Shown: positions 1 to 6,031 of the stretch, one piece after another
Position numbering within the stretch: the stretch's first letter is position 1
Layout of the letters: every line of letters starts with the position of its first letter
Assembly: GCA_964626595.1 (NCBI GenBank)
Contig: CAZVFU010000118.1
Location: 1-6,031 of the forward strand
Direction of reading: 5' to 3'
DNA: 6,031 bases
Origin: JAWLFI01 sp964626595
GTDB lineage: Bacteria > Bacteroidota > Bacteroidia > Chitinophagales > Saprospiraceae
Position numbers and translations under genes: made by a program
Notes under the pieces: model-generated
Database searches by the model: none
Seen by the model: the letters and a program-made list of their open reading frames with translations, nothing else
Told to the model about the DNA's origin: nothing

Positions 1-154
1 GATGCGAAGCAGGCCCGACCGGAGGGAGGGAGATCCGGGCTCCTGCAGTGCCGGGTGCGAATGCCGAGACCGGAGCCGAGCGAATAGAGAGCTGCGAAGC
101 GTAGCGCCGCCGTCCCGACGATCGCGCAGCGATGTCGAGGACGAGTGGATCGCC
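1..154. repeat. GC-rich, hairpin-rich extragenic element (possibly cut by the window edge)
   Basis: By hand count 106 of 154 bases are G or C, and composition falls sharply at 155, where a run of A begins. Three foldable units are visible. Bases 9-17 pair with 36-46 (9 pairs, a 2-base bulge). Bases 91-96 pair with 100-105 (6 pairs including one G-T, loop AAG). Bases 111-125 pair with 129-143 (14 pairs, two single-base bulges, loop GCA). The word tgcgaagc occurs twice, at 3-10 and 93-100. The reading frame open from base 2 gives an Arg/Ser-rich product with no family features, so I do not call it a gene. Similar GC-rich extragenic repeats occur in some Bacteroidota genomes, but I cannot confirm membership of a known family. 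It could also be the 3' untranslated part or a structured RNA of an upstream gene. Confidence 0.4.
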
Positions 155-392
155 AAAAAAATCAAATTAATGATAAGTCGATGCACCATCCATGGGGATT
201 CCGTAAGTATATTCCGGCTAACCTTTCTGTTGTGCCTTCACCAATAGGGATGCGATATGGCCTTTCAGTAGGGTTTAATGCCCGCCGAAAATGATAAGCA
301 GACCCTTTTCTACAATAGCCTTATCTACAGCATTAGGTGGGGCTTTTTTTGCATCTTATTTAAAAGCGGGAAAGGTATGATCCACCAGTTTT
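155..392. other. Non-coding spacer between the GC-rich block and the phosphatase gene
   Basis: This AT-richer stretch shows no convincing gene. It contains a direct repeat of attccg (198-203 and 211-216) and the terminator described separately. A 58-codon plus-strand frame (278-454) runs through the terminator and into the 3' end of the antisense phosphatase gene. Because it crosses a better-supported terminator and resembles nothing I know, I treat it as chance. Confidence 0.5.
317..350 (+). terminator. Rho-independent terminator for a plus-strand transcript
   Basis: Bases 317-327 pair without interruption to 334-344 (11 pairs, three of them G-U), closing a 6-base loop (cagcat), and the stem is followed directly by a run of T ending at 350. 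The three G-U wobbles exist only in plus-strand RNA; in minus-strand RNA they become A-C mismatches, so the signal is directional. It would stop a transcript entering from the left edge before it meets the convergent phosphatase gene ending at 393. I infer that a plus-strand gene or RNA lies just outside the window. Confidence 0.6.
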
Positions 393-1181
393 CTAAAAAA
401 ATAGTTCTATTTCAGCGTGTAATTGTTGGTGTATTGCAGGAGGGGCGGCTATAATCTGGCGTTGCTCTATAAATTGGGCTGATCCGGAAAAATCAGTAAC
501 CAGGCCGCCTGCCTCTGTCAAGATGAGTGCACCTCCAGCTACATCCCAGGCCGATAAGCCCAACTCGTAGAAGCCCTGAAATTGACCGGCGGCGGTAAAG
601 ACCAAATCGATGGCCGCCGATCCCCATCGCCGGAGCCCCCGCGTTTTAGGCATCAAATGAGCAAGTAGATTCATATAGGCATCCTGATGCGTAAAATCGG
701 TGTAAGGAAAACCTGTGGCTATCAAGCTATCCTGTAGTTTTTTCGTCTCTGAAATTTGGATCGGTCGGCCGTTCATCTGTGCGCCGCCTCCTTTATGGGC
801 AAAATACATGTCTCGGGCTGGAACGTGATATACCCAACCAAAAAGGAGTTCCCGGTCAACCTCCAGAGCGACTGAAACGGCATAGGCGGGCAAGCCGTGT
901 AAAAAATTAGTGGTGCCGTCCAGGGGATCAATGATCCATCGGGCCGATTCTCCGGAACGCGCTACGGTTTCTTCCTCTGTCCAATAGCCGCAACCGGGTT
1001 GAATCCGATCCAACCCGCGCACCAGTCGCTTCTCAGCCTCGCGATCTACGTACGACACAAAACTGTTCAGATCTTTGGATGTGACATCTCGCTCACTCAC
1101 TCGGGCAGCCTGCGATTGGATATATTCGCCAGTACTGCGTATCAGATCCGTTATTTTTTCAGTTTGTGCGGTAGTTAACAT
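393..1181 (-). CDS. Inositol monophosphatase family protein (SuhB/IMPase-like)
   Basis: This 262-residue protein is a metal-dependent sugar-phosphate phosphatase of the inositol monophosphatase family, expected to hydrolyse myo-inositol-1-phosphate or a similar phosphate ester in the cytosol with Mg2+. The diagnostic sites are in order: Lys36-Asp37 and the VDREAE segment (45-50), the Glu69-Glu70 metal ligands in WTEEE, the signature IIDPLDGTTNF (83-93) with Asp85 and Asp88, RRWGSAAIDL (184-193), and WDVAGGALILTEAGG (212-226) with Asp213. Length is normal for the family (about 250-280) and no signal peptide is seen. The start is ATG with a run of A immediately upstream and no Shine-Dalgarno site. 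It is divergent from the SDR gene. Exact substrate cannot be told: family members also act on fructose-1,6-bisphosphate, histidinol phosphate or PAP. The family is certain, the substrate is not. Confidence 0.93.
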   Translation of the reverse strand: MLTTAQTEKITDLIRSTGEYIQSQAARVSERDVTSKDLNSFVSYVDREAEKRLVRGLDRIQPGCGYWTEEETVARSGESARWIIDPLDGTTNFLHGLPAYAVSVALEVDRELLFGWVYHVPARDMYFAHKGGGAQMNGRPIQISETKKLQDSLIATGFPYTDFTHQDAYMNLLAHLMPKTRGLRRWGSAAIDLVFTAAGQFQGFYELGLSAWDVAGGALILTEAGGLVTDFSGSAQFIEQRQIIAAPPAIHQQLHAEIELFF

Positions 1182-1243
1182 CTTTTTTTTAGCGAATGTA
1201 AAAAAGTCTTGGATAGAATAGGGGTTTTCTTTTCCCTTCCTCC

Positions 1244-1280
1244 ACCTGTGACCTATGACTTGCGGACCTGTGACCTAAAT
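1244..1280. repeat. Decayed heptanucleotide tandem repeat (acctgtg unit) in a divergent intergenic space
   Basis: Reading from 1244 the sequence divides into acctgtg, acctatg, acttgcg, one extra g, acctgtg and acctaaa. The outer copies give a perfect 12-base direct repeat, acctgtgaccta, at 1244-1255 and 1266-1277, offset by 22 bases or about two helical turns. It lies between the divergent phosphatase and SDR starts. It may be a neutral minisatellite remnant or, given the helical spacing, a pair of regulator half-sites; the sequence alone does not decide. Confidence 0.55.
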
Positions 1281-1301
1281 ATCCAGATGTTTCTTACAGC
1301 G

Positions 1302-1331
1302 TTGATCCATCCGCGATGGGGGGTGTAAAAT
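1302..1331 (+). promoter_or_regulatory. Possible sigma-70-like promoter for the SDR gene
   Basis: A ttgatc box (1302-1307) and a taaaat box (1326-1331) are separated by 18 bases. They match the general bacterial consensus at 4 of 6 and 5 of 6 positions, and would start transcription about 50 bases before the SDR start codon chosen here. The Bacteroidota-type consensus (TTG and TAnnTTTG) is not matched, so if the organism belongs there this could be chance. Confidence 0.25.
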
Positions 1332-1386
1332 GCAGATAATGAATGTTTTCAATTCGTTTAGTATCTTCCTACAAAAAAGAATCCTT

Positions 1387-2145
1387 ATGAATATTCAAAA
1401 CCAACGCGTATTTATCTCAGGAGCTAGTCGAGGTATTGGGCGAGCCTGTGCGCTGAAATTAGCCCGGAAGGGCGCCCAAATAGGGGTGCACTATCACCAA
1501 AACGAAGCAGCGGCGAGGGAAACGCTGAAGGCCCTGCCTGGAGAAGGCCACCGACTATTTCAGGCAGATATTAGAGAAGAAACACAGCTTGAACAGATGG
1601 CGAAAGAGGTGTTTTCGCATTGGAACAAAGTTGATGTTTTGGTCAATTCAGCTGGCATTTACACAGAGCATCCCATCGAATCCGTATCGGCATCTGAATG
1701 GATGGAGCAGTGGCGTAATATTCTGTCTGTAAATGTGCTGGGTATGGCGCACTTATGTTACCTCTTTGGCCGACATATGATGGAACATAAGCAGGGCCGT
1801 ATAATCAATATAGGTTCTCGGGGGGCATTTCGAGGGGAGTCAGAGTCTCCGGCTTATGGTGCTTCAAAAGCAGCGGTTCATGCGCTCAGTCAATCCATGG
1901 CCAAAAAATTAGGCCGATATGGGATAAGTGTAACTGCCGTAGCGCCGGGATTTGTAGAGACGGATATGGGGGCGGCCGTGCTTGAAACGGAACGGGGGGA
2001 TGCTCTTCGTGCAGAAAGCCCATTCGGCCGGGTCGCCCAACCCGAAGAAGTGGCACATTTGGTCGCCTTTTTGGCTGACTCTGCCTCGGGTTTTCTCAGC
2101 GGAGGCATTGTAGATATCAATGGCGCCTCTTACTTACGGATGTAA
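1387..2145 (+). CDS. SDR family NAD(P)-dependent oxidoreductase (FabG-like)
   Basis: This is a 252-residue classical short-chain dehydrogenase/reductase, cytosolic, using NAD(P)H to reduce a carbonyl or oxidise an alcohol. Visible motifs (numbered from the start chosen here) are the cofactor loop SGASRGIG (11-18), Asp61 for adenine-ring contact, NSAG (87-90, a variant of NNAG), and the catalytic set Asn116, Ser144, Tyr157 and Lys161 in YGASK, followed by PGFVET (187-192). The C-terminal GGIVDINGASYL is typical. The frame is open from an ATG at 1330, but that would add 19 residues unlike an SDR start and would overlap the possible -10 box. The ATG at 1387, preceded by an A-rich stretch, puts the first beta strand at the usual place. 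It resembles 3-oxoacyl-ACP reductase and sugar dehydrogenases; the substrate is unknown. Its 3' end overlaps the convergent epimerase by 12 bases. Confidence 0.9.
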   Translation: MNIQNQRVFISGASRGIGRACALKLARKGAQIGVHYHQNEAAARETLKALPGEGHRLFQADIREETQLEQMAKEVFSHWNKVDVLVNSAGIYTEHPIESVSASEWMEQWRNILSVNVLGMAHLCYLFGRHMMEHKQGRIINIGSRGAFRGESESPAYGASKAAVHALSQSMAKKLGRYGISVTAVAPGFVETDMGAAVLETERGDALRAESPFGRVAQPEEVAHLVAFLADSASGFLSGGIVDINGASYLRM

Positions 2146-3162
2146 CTGAGATGGAGGGGTTCTCCAGGCGCAGCCTAAACCGGCCCTATCCGGAAGAATA
2201 ACTCGTCCTTTATCAATGTAGGCTCCGCTGCCCGGATCCTTGGACAAAAGCATATTCCCATCCATATCGAGCTGGTCGGCGAGCCCGGCGATTTGGGCTA
2301 AGGCGCTAATGCCAAAACTGCTTTCAGTCATACAACCCAATCCAACCTTTAAACCCAGTTCCTGAACATGGACTATTTGCTCTAATACCGGGCTGATTCC
2401 TCCGCTTTTCATGAGTTTGAGGTTGACACCGTGAAATCCGGAAACCAGATTTGAAAAATATTCTGCTTGTTGCGCACTTTCATCAGCCCAGAGCTGAGCC
2501 TCGGTTTCGGCTTTTATTCTGGGCATGTGATGATCTTGCTCCGAGGAAAGGGGCTGTTCGATAAATTTGATTCCTGATGAGGTCAGCCGGGGAATGAAAT
2601 CAAGCGCCTCTTTCAAATTCCAGCCACCGTTTGCATCGACGCGAATCTCACAGCGAGAGCTATATTGAGTCAGCACATCCAGGATCGCCTCGTCGGAGTT
2701 ACCGCCCATTTTAACTTTGTAAATCGGCCATTCGCCGCGCCCCAATTGTTGATCTATATGAGCTGCATCACCGCTTAAGGTGAAAGCACTAAGTGGGGGT
2801 GATTTTTGTTCAATGAGTTGATGAAGGGGCTTACCTCGTTTTCGACTCCATAAATCCCAACAGGCACAATCGACCGCCGATTGTAAAAAAGGTTCGTCGG
2901 GAAAAAAAACGGGGATTTGTGGAAAGGTATTGCTGTTTGAGCTAAGTTCCAAATCGCAAATCGCTTTGGCTTTCTCCTTCAAAAGCTCGATGAAGCCATT
3001 CAAGGTCTTTCCGTAATAGGTGATGGCGGTTGCTTCTCCATATCCTTTATACTCCCCTTCTTCAAGTTCTACAATCAGTGCCTCCCGATAATGATAGGTG
3101 CCATGAGAGAGAACGAAGGGCTCTTTTAGGGGGAGTTTTTGAGGATAGCTCTTAATTCTCAT
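2134..3162 (-). CDS. Dipeptide epimerase (L-Ala-D/L-Glu epimerase), enolase superfamily
   Basis: This 342-residue enolase-superfamily protein most likely epimerises L-Ala-D-Glu, from murein peptides, to L-Ala-L-Glu in the cytosol. The barrel shows the catalytic KxK (Lys149, Lys151), Mg ligands Asp176 (RVDANGGW), Glu202 (IEQPL) and Asp227 (WADES), and the second catalytic Lys249 in NLKLMKSGG. The later GCMTESSFG (276-284) and DMDG (299-302) segments are characteristic of the dipeptide epimerase branch, the DxD being the site that binds the substrate amino group. Spacing of these residues is close to that in E. coli YcjG as I recall it. The start ATG overlaps the stop of the carboxypeptidase gene in an ATGA, suggesting coupled translation. 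The last residues (RTPPSQLHP) run past the expected end of the fold and overlap the SDR gene. Another dipeptide specificity within the same branch is possible. Confidence 0.9.
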   Translation of the reverse strand: MRIKSYPQKLPLKEPFVLSHGTYHYREALIVELEEGEYKGYGEATAITYYGKTLNGFIELLKEKAKAICDLELSSNSNTFPQIPVFFPDEPFLQSAVDCACWDLWSRKRGKPLHQLIEQKSPPLSAFTLSGDAAHIDQQLGRGEWPIYKVKMGGNSDEAILDVLTQYSSRCEIRVDANGGWNLKEALDFIPRLTSSGIKFIEQPLSSEQDHHMPRIKAETEAQLWADESAQQAEYFSNLVSGFHGVNLKLMKSGGISPVLEQIVHVQELGLKVGLGCMTESSFGISALAQIAGLADQLDMDGNMLLSKDPGSGAYIDKGRVILPDRAGLGCAWRTPPSQLHP

Positions 3163-4193
3163 GGGAGGTCAATAGGGGATTCTAATAATTGAATACCCGG
3201 CTTATTCGTTTCTATCCTTGCTGAAATTCCATGTGGGACAGTACATTGTTTTTTAATATGACCGATGGAAAAATTGTAGAGAACCGGTACATCCCATTCT
3301 CTCAAAAAGGAGTCCAGTGTTTCTCGCAGGGTGAAACTGTAATTGTCTTCAGGCTTTTTTTCGCAGCCGGCAAACTGCCCCAAAATAATACCTGCCGCTG
3401 AATTGAGATCAGCAGTATGGACCAGTTGGGTGAGCATGCGATCGATTCGATACGGCTCCTCTTCCACGTCCTCTATAAAGACTATAGCATCCTTAAGACT
3501 GGGAAGATAAGGGGTGCCCGCCATAGCAGCCATTAAGCTTAAATTTCCGCCTAATAAACGTCCTTCGGCTTTCCCTTCTCGTAACACCTCCACCTCGTGT
3601 TCCCGGTAGGGGGGAATAAAAGGAGGGTGCTCCTGATTTTGCAATACTTTGGTAGCTTGCCGCTCTACATAGGTGTTGAAGTCGGAAATTAAAACGGGGC
3701 CATGGAAAGAAACTAATCCCGCCTGAGTGTATAGTGCCATGTGCAAGGCTGTGATATCGCTGTATCCCACAACCGCTAAAGCACGTTCTCGAAAAAGTTT
3801 ATAATCGATCTTATCCAAAATACGCGTGAGCCCATATCCGCCCCGAAGACACCAAATGGCATCAATTTCTTCCTGTTCCAGGCAGTATTGAATATCCGCC
3901 AGCCTTTCCTCATCTGTTCCGGAAAAGTATCCGTAATGTCCGTTGCAATTAGGGGCGGGATGCGCTTTCAATCCCATGCCCTTCAATATCTTTTTGGCTT
4001 CATCTAACTGACCGGGACGGATGGCTCCAGAAGGACTAATAATGCCAACGGTATCCCCTTTTTTTATGCCTTTTGATTTGATGAGGGAAGGGCTTGATAG
4101 GGGGGTACTTCGAGGGGATTCCCAAAAGGGACGGAGTGCAGTTCCACCCAAGAGTCCCATGCTTAGTTGTGCAAATGTTCGTCGTTTCATCAT
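3159..4193 (-). CDS. LD-carboxypeptidase (peptidase family S66) with Tat-like leader
   Basis: This 344-residue S66 serine peptidase is expected to remove the terminal D-Ala from murein tetrapeptides. The triad known for LdcA and MccF is readable: nucleophile Ser145 in GYSDIT, Glu241 in VFIEDVEE, and His312 in GHIKKQ followed by PHG. RGGYG (117-121) and GRLLGGNLSL (211-220) are further family hallmarks. The S66 fold begins near residue 43. The preceding 40 residues open with MMKRRTFAQLSMGLLGG, an RR-x-F twin-arginine pattern before a short hydrophobic stretch, suggesting Tat export; no lipobox or clear AxA cleavage site follows. Two tandem ATG codons make the exact start ambiguous by one residue. 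It starts 29 bases after the M48 gene and overlaps the epimerase by 4 bases. MccF-like immunity activity is the main alternative, but the epimerase neighbour favours murein recycling. Confidence 0.9.
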   Translation of the reverse strand: MMKRRTFAQLSMGLLGGTALRPFWESPRSTPLSSPSLIKSKGIKKGDTVGIISPSGAIRPGQLDEAKKILKGMGLKAHPAPNCNGHYGYFSGTDEERLADIQYCLEQEEIDAIWCLRGGYGLTRILDKIDYKLFRERALAVVGYSDITALHMALYTQAGLVSFHGPVLISDFNTYVERQATKVLQNQEHPPFIPPYREHEVEVLREGKAEGRLLGGNLSLMAAMAGTPYLPSLKDAIVFIEDVEEEPYRIDRMLTQLVHTADLNSAAGIILGQFAGCEKKPEDNYSFTLRETLDSFLREWDVPVLYNFSIGHIKKQCTVPHGISARIETNKPGIQLLESPIDLP

Positions 4194-4222
4194 CTCATTT
4201 TTTGAGCTATGTATCTTTCTGA

Positions 4223-5179
4223 TTAGAACTGTTCCAAAATCTCTATGCGTTTCTCAATGGGCGGGTGAGTTGAAAACCAACCTGCCAAAGTTCCAAAAAA
4301 GCCTTTAGAACTTTGGGGTGAGTGCTCTATAAACATTTCTTTCACATCTTCACTCTCTACTGATTCTACTTCGGATCGACCCGAAATTTTACGAAGTGCT
4401 GAAGCCATAGCTTTTGAGTTTTTGGTCATTTCCACAGCGCCGGAGTCGGCCATATACTCTCTTTTTCTCGATAAGGCAAATTTAAAAATGAGGGAGAGGA
4501 AATAAGCTACGGCTGCCACGGCAATGATCACTAAAATCATCGCTCCACCACCGCGATCATTTCGCCGTCGGCCAATGGATCCATACAGCATGGAACGAAA
4601 GGCAATTTGAACAATCAATGAAAATATGCCCACAAATATGATCGTAATAACGAGTAAGCGCACATCCTTATTTTTAATGTGCATCAGCTCATGCGCAATC
4701 ACTCCTTTGAGCTCCTCATCGTCGAGTTCCTCTATGATTCCTCGTGTGAGAGTGACGGAATAAGATTTCTCGTTGAGACCACTCGCAAAAGCATTCATGC
4801 CCGAATCTTCGATTATTTTCACCTTAGGCATTTTCATACCATCCTGAATGCAGAGGTTCTCGACCAGATTATATACGCGCTTATTCTCGCGTCGTTCTAG
4901 TGGCTTGGAGTGCGTAGCAGCAGATATCATTTGGTTATGCCCCCAGTATGCGATGAGGAACCATACAATAACTACGCCCGTAATGATAGGTGCATATTCG
5001 AGGACTTTCCATGCGGCCACTTCCCATCTTGTAGTTTGGATAGATTCCGCCGGCAGAGTGAATAGGAGAATGGCATAGACCATCAGGAAGATGAGCAATG
5101 GGAATCCGATGAGCAGTAGAATCGACTTTTGATTATTGGTTCGAATCTGCTGCTGAATTCCAAGATACTTTTCAGACAT
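4223..5179 (-). CDS. htpX: M48 family membrane metalloprotease (HtpX-like)
   Basis: This 318-residue inner-membrane zinc protease has the M48 motif HELMH (His163, Glu164, His167) within IAHELMHIKNKD, and the third zinc ligand Glu241 in SRKREYMAD. Hydrophobic segments at about 19-42, 62-80, 173-195 and 213-235 give the four-helix layout of HtpX, with the active site on the cytosolic side between helices two and three. NAFASG (129-134) and the C-terminal STHPPIEKRIEIL are also typical. HtpX degrades misfolded or damaged membrane proteins in E. coli; that role here is inference from the family. Length is slightly above E. coli HtpX. It begins 6 bases after lemA, a pairing common in bacteria. Homologues beside lemA may form a separate M48 subgroup, so the htpX symbol is approximate. 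Confidence 0.92.
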   Translation of the reverse strand: MSEKYLGIQQQIRTNNQKSILLLIGFPLLIFLMVYAILLFTLPAESIQTTRWEVAAWKVLEYAPIITGVVIVWFLIAYWGHNQMISAATHSKPLERRENKRVYNLVENLCIQDGMKMPKVKIIEDSGMNAFASGLNEKSYSVTLTRGIIEELDDEELKGVIAHELMHIKNKDVRLLVITIIFVGIFSLIVQIAFRSMLYGSIGRRRNDRGGGAMILVIIAVAAVAYFLSLIFKFALSRKREYMADSGAVEMTKNSKAMASALRKISGRSEVESVESEDVKEMFIEHSPQSSKGFFGTLAGWFSTHPPIEKRIEILEQF

Positions 5180-5185
5180 GCTGGA

Positions 5186-5746
5186 TTAGAATTTAATTTC
5201 CGGCGCTTTTTGATGCGACTCTCGATCCGGACCGAGGTCAAACATCTTTTTTGTTGAAAAGCCAAACATCCCAGCCACGAGATTATTCGGAAATTTTTGC
5301 ACAGCTACATTCAATTCTCGGGTAGCAGAATTGAAAAAACGGCGAACAGATGACAATTTATTTTCAATGTCTGCAATTTCTTCTTGCAGTTGAAGAAAGT
5401 TAGTCGATGCTTTGAGATCCGGGTAGGCTTCCACCTGAATTTGAAATCCACGAATTGCTGAGGTCAGCTGCTGCTCGGCTTCAATCCGTTCATCGATAGA
5501 CCCAGCTCCCTGCGCTCGAGCACGAGCCTCTGTGACATCCTTTAGCACCCCCGCTTCATGTTCCATATATCCTTTTACAGCTGAAACCAATTGGGGCACG
5601 AGATCGTGTCTCTGTTTCAATTGCACATCAATATCCGCAAAGGCGTTTTCTCTTCTATTTTTGTACGATACCAGTCGATTGTATATCGCGATCAGATAGA
5701 TCGCAACAACAGCCACAGCAATTATAACAATAAGTCCTGTTCCCAT
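5186..5746 (-). CDS. lemA: LemA family protein
   Basis: This 186-residue protein has one N-terminal membrane segment (about residues 4-22) followed by YNRLV and a long helical domain. Family features are the LKQRHDLVPQLV segment (43-54), YPDLKAS followed by NFLQLQEEIADIENKL (108-131), RRFFN (135-139) and FPNNLVAGMFGF (152-163). The membrane segment is flanked so that most of the protein could lie outside the cytosol, as generally predicted for LemA. The biochemical role of LemA is not established. Length is typical. It is the first gene of the four-gene minus-strand cluster, with the M48 protease start just 6 bases after its stop. The ATG is preceded by an A/T-rich stretch without a Shine-Dalgarno site. 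Confidence 0.95.
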   Translation of the reverse strand: MGTGLIVIIAVAVVAIYLIAIYNRLVSYKNRRENAFADIDVQLKQRHDLVPQLVSAVKGYMEHEAGVLKDVTEARARAQGAGSIDERIEAEQQLTSAIRGFQIQVEAYPDLKASTNFLQLQEEIADIENKLSSVRRFFNSATRELNVAVQKFPNNLVAGMFGFSTKKMFDLGPDRESHQKAPEIKF

Positions 5747-6031
5747 GATTTTAATTTTTTCTAATCACCAAGATATGAATTTTTCAGTTAGGCATCATAT
5801 TTTTAGACGAAACCAGTTCCATTCTTGACGAATCAGTGAGTTGACGCCCCGGGTGATCCCTGACTGCCTGATGGAACGTACTTTGAATGTGGAAATGCGA
5901 GAAACGAGATTTTTTTGGAATATTCACTGCAAAAGGCAAATGCCCGTTATTGTTGAACTATTTAGTTTACAAATTTGGGATTCCAGTGCATGCCATTTGA
6001 GAGAAGAAAGACTATAGGATTTAAATCACTC
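5747..6031. other. Leader region of the lemA cluster and unexplained sequence to the window edge
   Basis: No gene can be supported here. On the minus strand, TATCTTGG (5775-5768) is one mismatch from the Bacteroidota -7 consensus TAnnTTTG and would give a leader of roughly 15-20 bases for lemA, but no TTG is seen at the matching upstream distance. The hexamer ttgacg is repeated at 5825-5830 and 5841-5846 (plus-strand reading). Short frames are open on both strands: plus 5871-6017 (48 codons, starting MERTLNVEMRETRFFW), and a minus-strand frame of about 42 codons ending in NWFRLKI near 5800 with no good start. Neither matches a family I know. A gene further right, or a remnant, is possible. 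Confidence 0.4.

Noticed and set aside
2..247. 81-codon plus-strand frame through the GC-rich block
   Set aside because: Arg/Ser-rich product with no domain logic, crossing a sharp composition change and strong hairpins; better explained as non-coding.
278..454. 58-codon plus-strand frame starting MPAENDKQ
   Set aside because: Runs through a well-formed plus-strand terminator and into the antisense 3' end of the phosphatase gene; no recognisable family and only a weak ribosome site.
1890..2120. 76-codon minus-strand frame inside the SDR gene
   Set aside because: Antisense shadow of a well-supported enzyme gene.
2152..2166. TGGAG/CTCCA hairpin just after the SDR stop as a terminator
   Set aside because: Only five pairs and no T-run on either strand.
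4021..4308. 95-codon plus-strand frame across the carboxypeptidase and M48 junction
   Set aside because: Antisense to two well-supported genes and without family features.
4679..5078. Two plus-strand frames (4679-4900 and 4848-5078) inside the M48 gene
   Set aside because: Antisense shadows of the protease coding sequence.
5083..5265. 60-codon minus-strand frame across the lemA/M48 junction
   Set aside because: Out-of-frame overlap with both genes; low-complexity product.
5787..5798. gttaggcatcat, resembling the GTTRRRY boundary of an integron attC site
   Set aside because: The matching inverse core would have to lie inside lemA or at the wrong distance, and there is no cassette structure or integrase; a chance match.
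5935..5944. ggc-aaat-gcc mini-hairpin followed by T on the minus strand
   Set aside because: Three base pairs are too few for a terminator.
1..6031. CRISPR array, insertion sequence, phage or defence system
   Set aside because: No regularly spaced repeats, transposase, integrase or defence-type protein is present; all six genes belong to common chromosomal families.

Overview
The window carries six complete protein genes, all of recognisable families, with short intergenic spaces. It looks like ordinary chromosomal DNA from a Bacteroidota-type bacterium (or a close relative such as Balneolota). The reasons are that start codons are preceded by A-rich stretches rather than clear Shine-Dalgarno sites, base composition is middling, and the gene set (LemA plus M48 protease, LD-carboxypeptidase plus dipeptide epimerase) is common there. 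This placement is an inference from style; there is no rRNA or other marker in the window.

Layout from left to right. Positions 1-154 are an unusually GC-rich, hairpin-rich non-coding block. AT-richer DNA follows, ending in a good plus-strand intrinsic terminator (about 317-350) that probably closes a transcript entering from the left. Next is an inositol-monophosphatase-family gene on the minus strand (393-1181). The space at 1182-1386 separates it from a divergent SDR oxidoreductase (1387-2145, plus) and holds a decayed 7-base tandem repeat and a possible promoter. The SDR gene is convergent with, and overlaps by 12 bases, the last gene of a four-gene minus-strand cluster. In transcription order that cluster is lemA (5746-5186), an HtpX-like M48 membrane protease (5179-4223), an LD-carboxypeptidase with a Tat-like leader (4193-3159) and a dipeptide epimerase (3162-2134). 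The remaining 285 bases on the right are the leader of this cluster plus unexplained sequence.

How the genes work together. The 6-base, 29-base and minus 4-base spacings suggest that the four minus-strand genes are co-transcribed. LD-carboxypeptidase trims the terminal D-Ala from murein tetrapeptides, and the epimerase converts the L-Ala-D-Glu dipeptide released later to L-Ala-L-Glu, so the pair fits murein peptide recycling or catabolism. LemA and the M48 protease are inner-membrane proteins often found together, and the arrangement links a membrane protease module to envelope turnover. The phosphatase and SDR are housekeeping-type enzymes with no visible link to this cluster.

I found no mobile element, CRISPR array, tRNA, rRNA or plainly novel multi-gene system. 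The points most worth a second look are the GC-rich structured block at the left end, the lemA-M48-murein-peptide gene order, the Tat-like leader on the carboxypeptidase and the unexplained right end.
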